A stretch of 64,000 bases of DNA, taken from the NCBI GenBank assembly GCA_034766995.1, contig CM068315.1, positions 18,630,510 through 18,694,509 of the forward strand, written 5' to 3'. Positions 35,540 through 48,821 of the stretch are shown here, in pieces (positions within the stretch are counted from its first letter, which is position 1; each line of letters begins with the position of its first letter). This stretch comes from Acanthacorydalis orientalis. Taxonomy: Eukaryota > Arthropoda > Insecta > Megaloptera > Corydalidae. The notes below the pieces were generated by a model. The model saw only the letters and a program-made list of their open reading frames with translations. It was not told where the DNA came from and made no database searches. Both the position numbers and the translations under genes were made by a program.

Positions 35540-36534
35540 TATTTAAAAAGAATACACATAAAATGAGGTGCTTTTCGAAATACATATATATTGTTCTAAT
35601 TTATAACCGCGTTAAATATAAAAATCGTCAACCCATTGAATCACTAACGTCAATTAAACATAATAGCAGACAAACATGAAAACACTAAAAACGGTAATAA
35701 ATATATAAGTAAAAATCCTCAAATTATCAAAACATTTACAAAAATGACTACTTCTATTGTCGAGAAACAGATAAAGGAAATAAAATGATCATCTTCAATA
35801 AGGCCGCAATTATAATGGTTCATTTGTTAAAATTATTTTCAATTTGTGTAAAAAGACAAAGTGAAGTAAATTCTATACAAAAAATTTTTTTCGATTGCAA
35901 CTGAATACATAAAAAGGTATACAGATCAATCTGCACGTAAATACTAATCATATTTCAGATAATAGCGAAACAATAAATGATTTATGAATGCGATTTTGCT
36001 TTAATATTAATTATTTATTAAATAAAATCTTATACCAACCCGATGTACCAATTTAATTTCTCAACCTATATATATATATATATAATGCATGCGTGTGTGT
36101 GTAACCAATTACTAAAAAACATACGAGAAACTTTATTGAAATCCGCTATCAAATTAATTATCTGTCACACCTGGGGACAAGATTTTTTTACGAACGTTAA
36201 GCGTGCAAAATTCAATCCAACAATCTGAATAATATAATCGTTATATGTTTCAATCTCGAAACGTAACATTTGTCCGACTATTATCTTAATGATGTTGTCT
36301 GAAAACTTCAAAGTGTTTTGTTATGTAAAATCTCTAGATAATTTCGACATCTTTATAATTCGACGCTTGATCTTATCGTACTTTATTAATATCACTGATT
36401 TCGCATTTACTAACACTTTGTCGATGGTATTTTTTTAAGAGATCTAATTCTAAATTATGTACTATTATGAATTGTAGGTATTTTAATAAGAGGATAAGTG
36501 TATATGCAAGTTATATATATATATATATATATTT

Positions 36535-36594
<60 letters not shown>

Positions 36595-37837
36595 CACGTT
36601 TATCTATTAGATTACCGAATCGAATTAAATTCATATTTATAGACAAATCGTAAGAAGACATGTTATGATGGACATACAGAGAAAACATTTAAAGTATGTT
36701 GTAATTAAGTTATCCTTAAACTTGTTCATCTCCGAGTCAATCACATCTGTTGTTGAATATTAAGTGAGAATTAACTAGAAAACCAGTATTGATGGATTTG
36801 ACCTTCCGCGAACGACATCGTCCGCATGTATCGATAGTGTTTCTGTTCGCGATTTTTTAAGAAGAGGAAAAAAAACAAATAGATAACACAAATAAAAAAA
36901 ACATAACACACAGATACACACGATATCACTGTATTATTAATTAACACCGAGCAGACCGAGCATTTATTAATAGGTGGAACGGCTACCTAAATTGTTTAAT
37001 GATTATATCGCGGAGCTGATCGAAGCGTGGCCGCTCTTATTAAATTGATCGGCGATAAAATTAAAACCGGAGATTATCTCTAAATGATAAACACGTTTTC
37101 AACAAGTTATTTACGTTTTGTGCGAACGCTTTCGCGGTCTAATTTAAATATCGAGATTGGTGGGAATGACCGACCGGGGGGACGTGTGAACAGAGAGTGG
37201 TTTGATCGAACGGCGGATCTACGACTACGCCATCATCGCTTGGACGCGACGAACGACAGGTGAATGAAAAAACAGTGTGGGCCCGCACGGGAGTTGTAAA
37301 TACACTGCAAGTTCATCATATAAGTAAGTTTATATTAAAATACAAAATATCATGTGCTACTCAAAAAACTCACTCTCATATAATAAAAAATCGATTGTCA
37401 GTTAAAATAAATCCGTCATTTACTAAAATAAACAACAATACAGTGCAATACAATAAGTGAACTAGTCTAGTTTTTTTTTAAAAAATAATGCTGCAGGATT
37501 TATTAGATACTACAGGAAATTAGAGAAAAGAAGATGTAAAGTAAAAAAAAAACACACAGCAGACAGATCAAGGTTTTGAACGTGTATGTTTTCTCTCATA
37601 TTTGAGCCGAGAAGAAGAGTAAAGGAATACAGATACTCTAGCATGACGGTCTACTATGTGAAATATTTTATATACATCACAATGATCAAAACGAGTAAGT
37701 GTATTAAACATTTTTATTCTGTCCGAAAAATTTCAATCAGGTATTCCACTTTAGAAATTTCAGCATTTTCAAGCGTACAGGCGGCAATGGATTTATGCTA
37801 GTTGAATTAGGCACCGTTCTCTTGCGTCATTCAAATA
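35540..37837. other. AT-rich then CG-richer unique sequence, no gene seen
   Basis: No gene recognised. AT arrays occur at 36064-36084 and 36511-36594. From about 36760 to 37265 the sequence becomes CG-richer and non-repetitive, with several homeodomain-type cores (TTTATTAAT, TTTAATGATTA), so it is a candidate regulatory block. Confidence 0.35.
36511..36594. repeat. (AT)n array
   Basis: Two AT runs separated by TTTTGTA, with two GT steps near the right end. Confidence 0.95.
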
Positions 37838-39097
37838 TTAGGTTAGTAGAAAAGTAATTGAGGTTTATGATCTCAAAATTCTTATATATTTTTCTCAACT
37901 AACAATTAACTTTATTAATCGAAATAAGCATCAATAAAATCGACATATGTTTACCAATTTATTTCTAGTTTATTTATTTCGGTGGTGTAAAATTCTGAAG
38001 TTCTAGAGTTGATAAAATCTCGAAATGCAATTTCAGCAGAAGTTGGTTGTTAAAGATCTTACTCTGTAAGAAGTTGTCAAAATGCTTCACTTTACTGGCG
38101 AGATGTCTGGTGAGAATGGTGGGTGAGGTAATGTTTAATAGCCTAATTCATTCAACTTTTGGAGGAACAATCGTGCGATGTGTGTTCGTGCATTGCCATG
38201 CAGCAAGATTGGACCTTTTCGATTGACCAGTCCAGTGAACAAACGTCGCAGTTCTTGGTACATTTTGTCGATTTCTTGACAATAACTCTCAGCTGAAATA
38301 GTTTCTCTAAGATTCAAAAAATTGTAATAGATTATACCGAGCACAGATTTCCAGTCACCATAATTTTCTTTTGGTGTAATTTCGGTTTCTACAAATGATT
38401 TGGGGCTTCATTTTTGTCCAACCATTGTGCAAACCGCTTTCTGTTGTCGAAAAGGATCCACTTTTCGTTGCAAGTTACAATATGATCGAAAAATGGATCG
38501 TTTCTGTTGCGTAAAAGAAGCATAGAACAAAATCCATAACTGCATTTTTTTAGGTTTTCATACAATTCGTACGGCATCCATTTGTCAAGCTTTTTAATTT
38601 TCCTAGCTGTTTTAAGTGGTCCAGAACTGTTGGATCACTAACGATTAAATTTTGTGCACGGTTTCGAATTGTTGTGCATATTTCTGATTCAACTAACGCC
38701 TTCAGTTGGTTGTTATGAACTGAAGAAGGATGACCGAGACTTTCTTCTTCTTATAGGCTCTTACCTTTAGCATGAAATTTTTAGAACCACCATTGCATCG
38801 TACGTTCCTCAACAATACCCACACCAAAGCATCGTTTAGTTTAGGGGCAGTTTCTATTGCTTTGTTACCCGTTTTGAACTCATGTAAGCTCTTATTTCCT
38901 TTTTTTTATCTTTAATTTAATAGCCTAATTTGAAGCAAAATTAATAATAAAACCAAAGTCGATGTTACCAAAATACAGAAGAAAAAATGCACTTTAAAAT
39001 GGTATTAACATGAGCACAATGAAATGAGATTTTCATTGAAAAAAATAAGGTTAGAATTCAAAAAACAAAAACCGCAATTATTTTCCTACCAACGTAG
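37838..39097 (-). mobile_element. Mariner, GGTAG-terminus subfamily, full length
   Basis: Ends TTAGGTTAGTAGAAAAGTAA and (reverse complement) CTACGTTGGTAGGAAAATAA, TA at 37836-37837 and 39098-39099, length 1260 bp. It is the full-length relative of the three deletion derivatives and of 10739-11984, and shows the undeleted sequence across their junction. Confidence 0.9.
37915..38915 (-). pseudogene. Mariner transposase pseudogene
   Basis: Readable segments in order are FKTGNKAIETAPKLNDALVW, VRAYKKKKVSVILLQFI, KKLDKWMPYELYENLKK (WVPHEL as WMPYEL), LLRNRNDPFFDHIVTCNEKW (first catalytic Asp now Asn), RFAQWLDKNEAPN, LGIIYYNFLNLRETISAES, ILLHGNARTHIARL (second Asp now Gly), LNELGY and PHPPFSPDIS with the third Asp region shifted. 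The end is YFD and TAA at 37915-37917. Two or three catalytic Asp are lost. Confidence 0.87.
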
Positions 39098-39799
39098 TAT
39101 TTCTGCTGCTATCGTCCTAGCCATTCCATAAACTAAGGGTATTTTTCCGGCATTGGACAGCAATCAAATGGTCAATAATAAATGACTTTCGCTTTTCATT
39201 ATTATTCAATTTAACGATTCAAATAGCAAATTGATCTCACTGTAAATTTTTTAAACCGAAAATAAATCGATCGTATCAAATGCGCGCAATGGCTAAGCTG
39301 TGCATTTCGGATGCATTAGCGAATGAATCAAATCCTCCATCTTTTCTTTTTCACATTATACGTACGTATATATGTAATAAATGTCTAAATATATACATTT
39401 GTGTGCCGCTGTGCCAGAGAAATGATTCGAATATCTGGCCAATTGAATGTAAAATTGTCAGCCGAACGAGCGAGCACATTTATTCGAAGTTGTTACGACA
39501 GAATGTATGATAATTTAATGCCCGATTTATTTTTTATAAGTACTTCCACATTAAGTACACTGCCATGGATAAATATGAATCGGTGATGGCGCGCACGCGA
39601 CAAGAATCGATCGACTATCTGCAAGTTTTAATCGACGTTTAAGATTTACGATTATTCGTGTAATTCGATTTATCTCATTTATAATTCGCATACGTTCGAG
39701 TAAATGTATTGGCGTGGATGGAACTTTCAGAAGCGTTCAAAAAAGAAAATTTATTTAACCAGTACGATGAAGTGAATGCATTTCTTTGTATTTCACACT
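39098..39799. other. Unique sequence, no gene seen
   Basis: Nothing recognisable; moderately CG-containing around 39270-39720. Confidence 0.4.
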
Positions 39800-40060
39800 A
39801 ACAAGGGGAGGTTATGCCCTCGGAAATTGAATTTGGGACCAAACTTCGTGTAGTGGTAGGGTGCCCCAAAGGTATTAATATAATAACGTACTAGCTCGCA
39901 CTATCCAACCATTTTCGAAAAAAGGCTCCAAAGTTTCCGCATCGGGTTATGAGAAACAGATTTTTAATAGTCGTCAACTAGCTTGATAGTTAGGCGGTAG
40001 CGTTCCGGCTTTAAGTGTCTGAAGTGTTGTCAGGTTCGATTTTCGCTCAATCCATGCAGT
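39800..40060 (+). repeat. tRNA-related SINE candidate
   Basis: The 3' part (about 39973-40058) looks like a decayed tRNA. TAGTTAGGCGGTAGC can form a D stem (GTTA/TAGC). An anticodon-like segment TTCCGGCTTTAAGTG...GAA follows, then GGTTCGATTTTC, a B-box-like T arm. The T stem does not pair well and no clear acceptor stem closes, so it is not an intact tRNA. The upstream sequence from ACAAGGGGAGG is of a different composition from its neighbours and may be the body of the same SINE. Confidence 0.4.
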
Positions 40061-40499
40061 TTGTTTTTTCTTCACCTGAATAATTATTTAATGCATTTTA
40101 TTTAAAAAATATTTAAAGATGAAAAAATATTTTCTTGAATTTTTTTTCGAAAAATGCTCTTTTTTAAATGTTGACAATTTTATATCAGAAAATGTTTTTT
40201 TCACGACTTTTTTATTTTTTTACATTCCCTTTGTAAGTTAACTACTTTATTGGCATATAATTAAATACACCAAAACCTCGATTTGTGTTGTTATGGGGAT
40301 TTTTTCATTTTTTCGATAATTCATTTACTTTTTCCATTTTTTGGTAATTCTCCATTTAATTTGTATTTTCGTCTTTATTATGCAAGATAGTTCAGCTGTT
40401 AAGATCTGAATAATAGTCATTGTAAAATATATAAATATAAAAAAGAAGTTATACTATTAAATTAGTTGCTCGCCAGATGTGGAAAGAAAAGGTTTATAC

Positions 40500-40502
<3 letters not shown>

Positions 40503-40568
<66 letters not shown>

Positions 40569-40572
40569 TATA
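40503..40572. repeat. (AT)n microsatellite truncating a Tigger remnant
   Basis: AT alternation ending directly at the start of recognisable Tigger coding sequence. Confidence 0.95.
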
Positions 40573-40574
40573 CA

Positions 40575-41010
40575 ATATTATGATCGCCATCGAAAAGTCG
40601 GCCAATCGTGGAAGAAAGTAAAACCGTCATGCATAAACGGAATTTGGCACAAAATATAGCCTGAATGCGTATCCAAAGATGCGAATGTAGATACAGTGCC
40701 CAGTGTTCGTAGAGAATTTGCCGAAGCGGCCAAAGAAGTAAATTTTGAAGGCAAGGAAAAGGATGATATCAACGAGGTGATTGAATCCTGGAACGAAGAA
40801 TTCAATAATAAAGACTTGATTAGTATGGATTTAAAACATGTGATGAATGAGACTGGTACACCTGATGTAATATCAGAAGAAAGGAAAATAATCATTAGTT
40901 GTATTTCGAAAGCAATGCAATTATTATCAGAGGCAATGGACCTTTTTTCAACTTATTATCCTGATAAAAACGAATTTCAAGAGTGGAAAGGACCATGGAT
41001 GATGCCATAA
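40575..41010 (+). pseudogene. Tigger/pogo-like transposase, C-terminal remnant
   Basis: After the AT array the frame reads GQSWKKVKPSCINGIWHKI, a stop, then PECVSKDANVDTVPSVRREF, KEVNFEGKEKDDINEVIESW and NEEFNNKDLISMD. The last block, ISKAMQLLSEAMDLFSTYYP with DKN, ends just before the stop at 41008-41010. This follows the tail of Tigger (pogo, CENP-B-type DDE) transposases: AW..VK.STING.W.KLWP.C, an acidic LLE...EEL.N.DL.EL motif, and a helical A...L...L..F...DPN-type end. About 140 codons remain with a single stop; the helix-turn-helix and DDE core are missing. The nearly open frame is unusual for this window. Confidence 0.68.
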
Positions 41011-42179
41011 GTTGCTACAAACAAATCTATCGAGAAAAAAGGACGTAAGAATTCAATAAACTTTAAATAAATTTTTAATTAACCAAGCTCAGTCGACAAA
41101 AATAGACACCGATTCATCTTTCAGTTTAGAATAAAAAATATTTATCATTTGTACATTTAATGTACAAATGAATTACATAATACTTTCGTTTGACTAATTT
41201 TATTGATTAAAATGAATTAATGATTATTTTTTTACATTTTAATCATTATTCTTTTTAATTTGACTCGATTTTAACAATTTTCATATAATATAAAAAAATT
41301 AGATGATATTAATTTAGATGAAACGAATTAAAAAAGTCTTATAAAAATACTATGTAACAGATTATTTCGATTTGCGTCGACGTTCTTTGGTACCAATTAA
41401 CAACACAAATCCATATCTTAGTATACTTGACTCGTCGAAGTAAATCATCATCCCAGTAAGTCTTTCTGATATAAGATATTAACAATTTAAGATGATATCT
41501 CGACATATGTTCTTGTTTTATCAACTTTCATCGTCGTTTTTAAATTTGATTTCAAGAAATTTCTTTCAACCCGACATTCTCCCATGGAGATTTTAAGAGT
41601 TCACAAATATTAATTAAGTGAAATGACGATACTAAAACTCTAATTTCTTTTCATAATTGAAATATTGAAAAAAAATATATACAAGTCTTTGCTCCGTCTG
41701 TTTACACCATCCATTCATAGTTTTTTCACATTTCCTGCACTTCCTAATAAATCTTCTTAATCATTTAAGTAGCCAAGAGAGCCATCGCGCTCCTCCATGC
41801 ATATGTGAGAAGTGCTAAAAGCGATATTGCACTCGTTTCAAATTAGTTACAATAAATTGGAAAATATTTTTTTTTCGACAATGAAATAATCCCATGCACT
41901 GGCGCAGTCATATCGTCCTATCATATATGTGAAATTATACCGAAAACAACGATGCATACATTGTATAGTAGAAGGGTATTTTGGAACATAATTTTGTGAC
42001 GATTTTTTGGTTGTTTTATTACTTGTGTTAGTCTGAGTTTTTGCTGCAACAATAAGAAACTATTGTCTGTGTTTTTTTTTTTTTTTTAAAAAAAAATAGT
42101 ATCTGAAAATATTAATAAATTATCTAAATAACATTTTTCTTTCCCTTGAGATTTTTGAAATAGTTTTAATTCGTAGTAG
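41011..42179. other. AT-rich sequence, no gene seen
   Basis: No gene recognised. A perfect 25-bp palindrome with 12-bp arms occurs at 41146-41170, shortly after the Tigger remnant. Confidence 0.4.
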
Positions 42180-42776
42180 GGATAATGACAATAATTTAGA
42201 GGAAATTTTGAATTTTCCCAATTTGATCACGATTACAGCGATGACAGTAATATTTCGAAATATGATGATGATATCGGTGATAATAGTAAGGAAAATGAAA
42301 TTGACAATAGTGAAATTATATCTATAAAACAGTTGTGTGTTAGTAAAATATGCCGCATAGATGTAACTTTATATGCTCGTACTGCAAGAAAGGATTTCAC
42401 GGATTGTGCGAAAATGTAAATGTTCCTGAAAAGGAATTCTATTTTTTTTTATTTTGCTAATTATGATGTATGTGTTATATACATTATAAAAACAATGAAT
42501 TAAATATGAATATAAACATTTCAATTGGTTCATAAGGTCTATTTTCATTTTATTTATCAATATTTGTTCACAATTATATATCATTTTCTGCAGATTTTGA
42601 AACAGTATTTTCATTTTATAGTCAAAAATACAACCGAATATGTTAGAAATAATATGTAAAAATTTCTAAAAGAATACTGGAAAATTCACTTTGGTACAAA
42701 GTATTCCCCGTACCACTGCAAAAACGCATAAAAATCTCTGGCATTTTCGCATATATATGGAAAATCTCTGACATTC
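42180..42776 (+). pseudogene. piggyBac-like remnant with one TTAA-linked end
   Basis: A short acidic segment (DDSNISKYDDDIGDNSKENE, as in piggyBac N-termini) is followed after a frame change by RCNFICSYCKKGFHGLC, a C..C....H..C arrangement resembling the piggyBac C-terminal finger. The right end reads, in reverse complement from 42776, CCCTTTGAATGTCAGAG next to TTAA (42777-42780). Subterminal AAAATCTCTG.CAT repeats occur just inside. I could not find the left terminus. Domain loss and both frame changes mean it is dead. Confidence 0.4.
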
Positions 42777-43052
42777 AAAGGGTTAATGGCCTTAAAAAAC
42801 ACCTTTAATATTTATCGATTCACTTACGTCCTTAATGGTAACTTTTAGTAAATGTTTCCTATATTTACTAACACCTGGACAATCAAATAACACGTATTAT
42901 TTTCTCTAGCTATTTTTCATAACATATCTTGGTCAATGCCCACATTGAAATAACTTTTCTCGCACAATTGAATTAAATTAATGACGTGTAACACGAAATT
43001 TATATTTTAAGTTTTCTAATTATAATGGATGGACGAATACATATGTATTACA

Positions 43053-45062
<2,010 letters not shown>

Positions 45063-45066
45063 TTAA

Positions 45067-45302
45067 GACTCTCCGTACTGGTGCAGTACACTCAGTTTAC
45101 CGCTCATATTTCTCATAAAAGTTAATAATTATGAAGGAATAGAAGGGTTTTTAATTGGTTGAACATCATGGTCAATCCTTACACTAGCTACTACTATAAT
45201 ATGTGGATTACAAGAAAATAAATAAATGTAAAATAAATATCATGACAGATATTTACAAATAAAAACACTGTCAACTGAGTTTACTGCATAGGAACAGGAG
45301 AG
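45067..45302. mobile_element. TTAA-flanked MITE
   Basis: TTAA stands at 45063-45066 and 45303-45306. The ends form an imperfect inverted repeat: left GACTCTCCGTACTGGTGCAG and right (reverse complement) CTCTCCTGTTCCTATGCAGT. Both continue into A.ACTCAGTT.AC, so the repeat is about 35 bp with its best core at TGCAGTA.ACTCAGTT. The 236-bp body has no coding sequence. TTAA duplication suggests mobilisation by a piggyBac-type transposase. Its ends differ from the other piggyBac-like elements here. Confidence 0.68.
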
Positions 45303-45550
45303 TTAAAGGATCGTTGTGGGAGAGAAAACGTATCAGCAATGCTGAACAAGAAATTAACTGACAAAGTTGGAATAATATCACAAACGAATAAAAATCTGTA
45401 CTGAATGAAATGAACAACAAATCTTTAAAAGAGAAATTTTTAATTCGTCTAAAAAGGGTTAGAATTATAGTAAACATCTCAACGTTTGAAATAACTCTTT
45501 CAATAACTGAGGAAACGAAAATAAAAATAATTGATAAATGTACACTTACA

Positions 45551-46784
45551 TTACATGTACACATTAATTTAGTGCCTTTTTTATAGAAAATGAATATTTA
45601 TTTATGAAAAAATGGAATACACTTTAATCTTCAAAATATTCCCCATTATTTTGTATATCTTTGCTCCATCTGTCGGATAACTGACGAATCCCTTGTCGAA
45701 AAAAAATCGAGGTGGGTATCAATCCGAGTTTAGTGTTTGGATATCAATCAAGTGATACTGAAGCGATCGGAGCAGGTGATAATTTGACGGGGATAGGTCC
45801 GGTGAAAACGCCGTATGAGGGAGAATTTCCATGCCCAACAAACAAATAACGTCTTTGGTCTCTTTCCCGACATGTGTCAGAGCGTTGTCGTGCTACAAAA
45901 TGACTTGCCTCTTTCTCTCGCCAGTGAATAATATTTCTCTCTCTAATTTATCAATAAAATGGATAAACTGTTATTTGGTAACGTTCTAAATTTACAATCT
46001 AACCAGGTTCGAATCATTCATAATACTCTGTATCCTTTATGTCCGACCAAATATACTATATCACTTTTTTGGAGTGAATATTTGTTTTCGGAGTCGATTT
46101 CGACAGTTCACCGGGCGTAACCCATGATTTTCGGTATTTGGGATTGTTATATAAAATCCATTTTTCATTCCAGGATATAATTCCATGTAAAAATCCTTCC
46201 TTTCAAACTTTGTGAGCGAGAAAATACCCATATCGAATCTTCTTTCTTTGTTTTCCGGATTGAACTCATGTGAAATCCATCGGCCTAACTTTTTTCCCAG
46301 CAAATTTAGACAATAAAAATTGCTTGATGGGTTACTCCGAGTTATTTAAATAAGTTCCTGTTCAGTCTGAGAGGAGTTTTCATTTAACAGCTGCTCAAGG
46401 TTCTCATCTTCAACATTTTTCAGTTGTCAGAGATGTTCTCGATCGTTAAAATTTAAACCATTAATTCAAAACCTTTGAAATATTTTTTTTGCATATTTTA
46501 TGCATCAAAACACCTTCTCCAAAAGTTGAACAAATCATTTATTAGGCTTTGGCGGCATTTTTTTTAACTAGACTGCGAAAGTGTGCAATGATTAATATGC
46601 TGCTTTTCGAACACCATCATATCGTACAATTTTATGAATCTCTAACTTCCTGGCCAAGATATAGTATGTTTTTAAATTTTAAGGTTGTCACTTCAAAACC
46701 CTAAAAGGACGAGAAAATATATTCACTTAAAACAGAGTTATGATTGATGTAATTTAAAAGAATCGATTTAATTTTTACACCTAC
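45551..46784 (-). mobile_element. Mauritiana-type mariner, full length, second copy
   Basis: The 3' end (left) is TTACATGTACACATTAATTT and the 5' end (reverse complement) is GTAGGTGTAAAAATTAAATC. Length 1234 bp. It aligns along its length with 15964-17229, including the AAACCCTAAAAGGACGAGAA 5' UTR block. TA follows the right end. Confidence 0.85.
45620..46560 (-). pseudogene. Mauritiana-type mariner transposase pseudogene
   Basis: Clear parts are LGKKLGRWISHEFNPENKERR (WVPHEL region), FSLTKFERKDFYMELYPGMK, where the normally following GDEKW motif is altered, and ITIPNTENHGL. Downstream, the second-Asp and third-Asp regions are visible only in shifted frames (CRKET, LGMEILPHTAF). The N-terminal leader is badly frameshifted. 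It is more decayed than the copy at 16030-17029. Confidence 0.75.
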
Positions 46785-47401
46785 TATTATACTAAAACAA
46801 CACTGGTGTTAGTCTTCAATTTGCAATTTGGAGTTTAAATCAAATTTTAGTAACATTTTTATATGCTTGATCATACGGACACTAAGAGTGGTGTCTGTCT
46901 GTCTGAATGAGAAATAATTAAAAACAAACAAAAAGTAATTGACATTGTTAATACTCGTTTACTCAACAAAACCTGTATATTTTGTTGCGTTAGATAAATG
47001 ATCATTTTTTGTATAACATATTTTTTTCGTTTTTACTCATACTACTTTCATTGGAATTTCTAATATAAAAATTAAAGTTAGTATTAATAAATCATAGGTA
47101 AATATAATACAATCTGACAACACACACAGTTCTAACTACATCCAATACTGTCTTTTAGATGTTATAAATTTTCATTAATATCTCATAATATATGTACATA
47201 TTGTATGCAGACAGAAATCGTAACTTTTGTAAAATCATCCTTTTGTGTCTTTTTGATTTTTGTCTGTATCATTATTCATTAATGTTCATTTTAGATTATC
47301 AGAACAGAAAATTCATAACACTAACACAAAACAATTATCTTTGGAATGAGTTGTATGTACACAAGTAATAATTATGCTCTATCTCAAAATGTTTTATATA
47401 T

Positions 47402-47465
<64 letters not shown>

Positions 47466-47523
47466 GTAAGGAATATCAAAGTTCAGTTGAAATCTTCTGC
47501 TCATACTGACTGTCTTTAACTTA
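46785..47523. other. AT-rich sequence with an AT array
   Basis: No gene recognised. An AT microsatellite occupies 47409-47463. Confidence 0.5.
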
Positions 47524-47527
47524 TTAA

Positions 47528-48537
47528 CACTTTACAGGCCGATGACGCACTTATGCGTCATTTATAAAAGTATCTTCAAGTACCGTTGACGCTTTTTTGC
47601 GTCATTTACGATTCTAATGTTAAAAATAATATAAATAGCGCAACAACATAAAAAATGCAATATTATTTTCTCGCAATAATGAATTCCAATGTGTAATAGT
47701 GTGTTTAGAGTAACATATTCGATTCATATGCTAACCCCCCCACAAATTTTCTTATTACTCTAAGGTCTACAGTGCATATACCTCACTGGGTTATATTCAG
47801 TTCTCTTATACACTTTGTGGGTGATTCAAATAAAAATTCTGTACGCAGTATTTCGTGTTTCTAAATTCTTTCCTATAAATGTGTGTTTTCGTAGGGTTTT
47901 TCTTAAATATTTTTTTTTTAAAAAGACACATTTATCATGGAAAAATAAACATGTGAGACTTCATTGGAAGAATAGAATGCGAATATTTTATCTGATATTC
48001 CAATATTCATTTAGAAAATTATATGTATAAATGTAAAAAAATATATTCTGATTTATATAAAAAAATATATTTTGATTTAATAAAAAATATATGTATAAAC
48101 TTTATTTGATATATTGGAAACAGGAAAACTCAAATCAAAAGAAATAGGTGTAAAGTTTGCTATGTAAATAAAATAAGAAAAGACACAATTTATATGTGTG
48201 AATTTTGTAAAATACCATTATATGTAGGAAAATGTTTTGAATCTTACCTTTTAAAAACAACATACTAAATATGTGTATGTACTTAAAAATAATTTTTTTC
48301 TGATGATTTATTTTCATTTTTTTAGTACAAAAATGTTTCAAACTTCTGGATTCTAAACGTATTTTTATAACTAGCCTTGTTCTATTTTATTAATATTTAC
48401 AGAATATATAAATTCATATTTATTGACTTCTTTTGTGTGTATTGCAAAAAATCATGAATTTAGAGAAAAATCATTTTTGAAAAAAATAGCCGGTCAGTGG
48501 TGAAAGTTAGTTACTCAATTTGCCGGTCTGTATAGTG
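47528..48537 (+). mobile_element. piggyBac-like element with twin subterminal palindromes
   Basis: TTAA borders both sides (47524-47527 and 48538-48541). The ends are CACTTTACAGGCCG (left) and CACTATACAGACCGG (right, reverse complement). Just inside the left end two palindromes, TGACGCACTTATGCGTCA and TTGACGCTTTTTTGCGTCA, lie about 50 bp apart; a similar pair occurs in the element at 52587. Only the C-terminal Cys-rich codons of a transposase are recognisable, so the 1010-bp element is non-autonomous. Confidence 0.8.
48146..48268 (+). pseudogene. piggyBac-like C-terminal Cys-rich domain
   Basis: A 40-codon frame ending in TAA reads RCKVCYVNKIRKDTIYMCEF, then CKIPLYVGKCFESY. The spacing C..C...C..C plus a further C is that of the piggyBac C-terminal finger (R.C..C...KI.K.T.Y.C..C..PLC...CF..YH); the terminal His is lost. 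It lines up with the equivalent domain at 52870-53099. The catalytic region upstream is unrecognisable. The domain's good preservation, without stops, stands out. Confidence 0.72.
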
Positions 48538-48727
48538 TTAAGTGGCACTGTTGTGTATACGCAACATTAATTTTAGAAATTTTTTCTTTGCTAAAAATAT
48601 TTTTTTTAAACTTTTTTGTGTAATAATAAACATTGATTCAATAGCAGGAGAACTATATTATTCTTTTTTCGATTTTTGCGAAAGTGAGAAAAAAAGCGGA
48701 ATAGATGTAGACTTTGCACAAGCCAAA

Positions 48728-48729
<2 letters not shown>

Positions 48730-48797
<68 letters not shown>

Positions 48798-48821
48798 CAT
48801 GTATATATATATATATATATA
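48730..48821. repeat. (AT)n array
   Basis: AT alternation interrupted by single AC or AACATG steps. Confidence 0.95.

Noticed and set aside
36410..36430. CTAACACTTTGTCGATGG, similar to one end of the 52587-53376 element
   Set aside because: Similarity stops after about 15 bases, with no second end and no palindromic units, so it is probably coincidence.
39973..40060. Intact tRNA gene
   Set aside because: The T stem and acceptor stem do not pair. It is better described as tRNA-related repeat.
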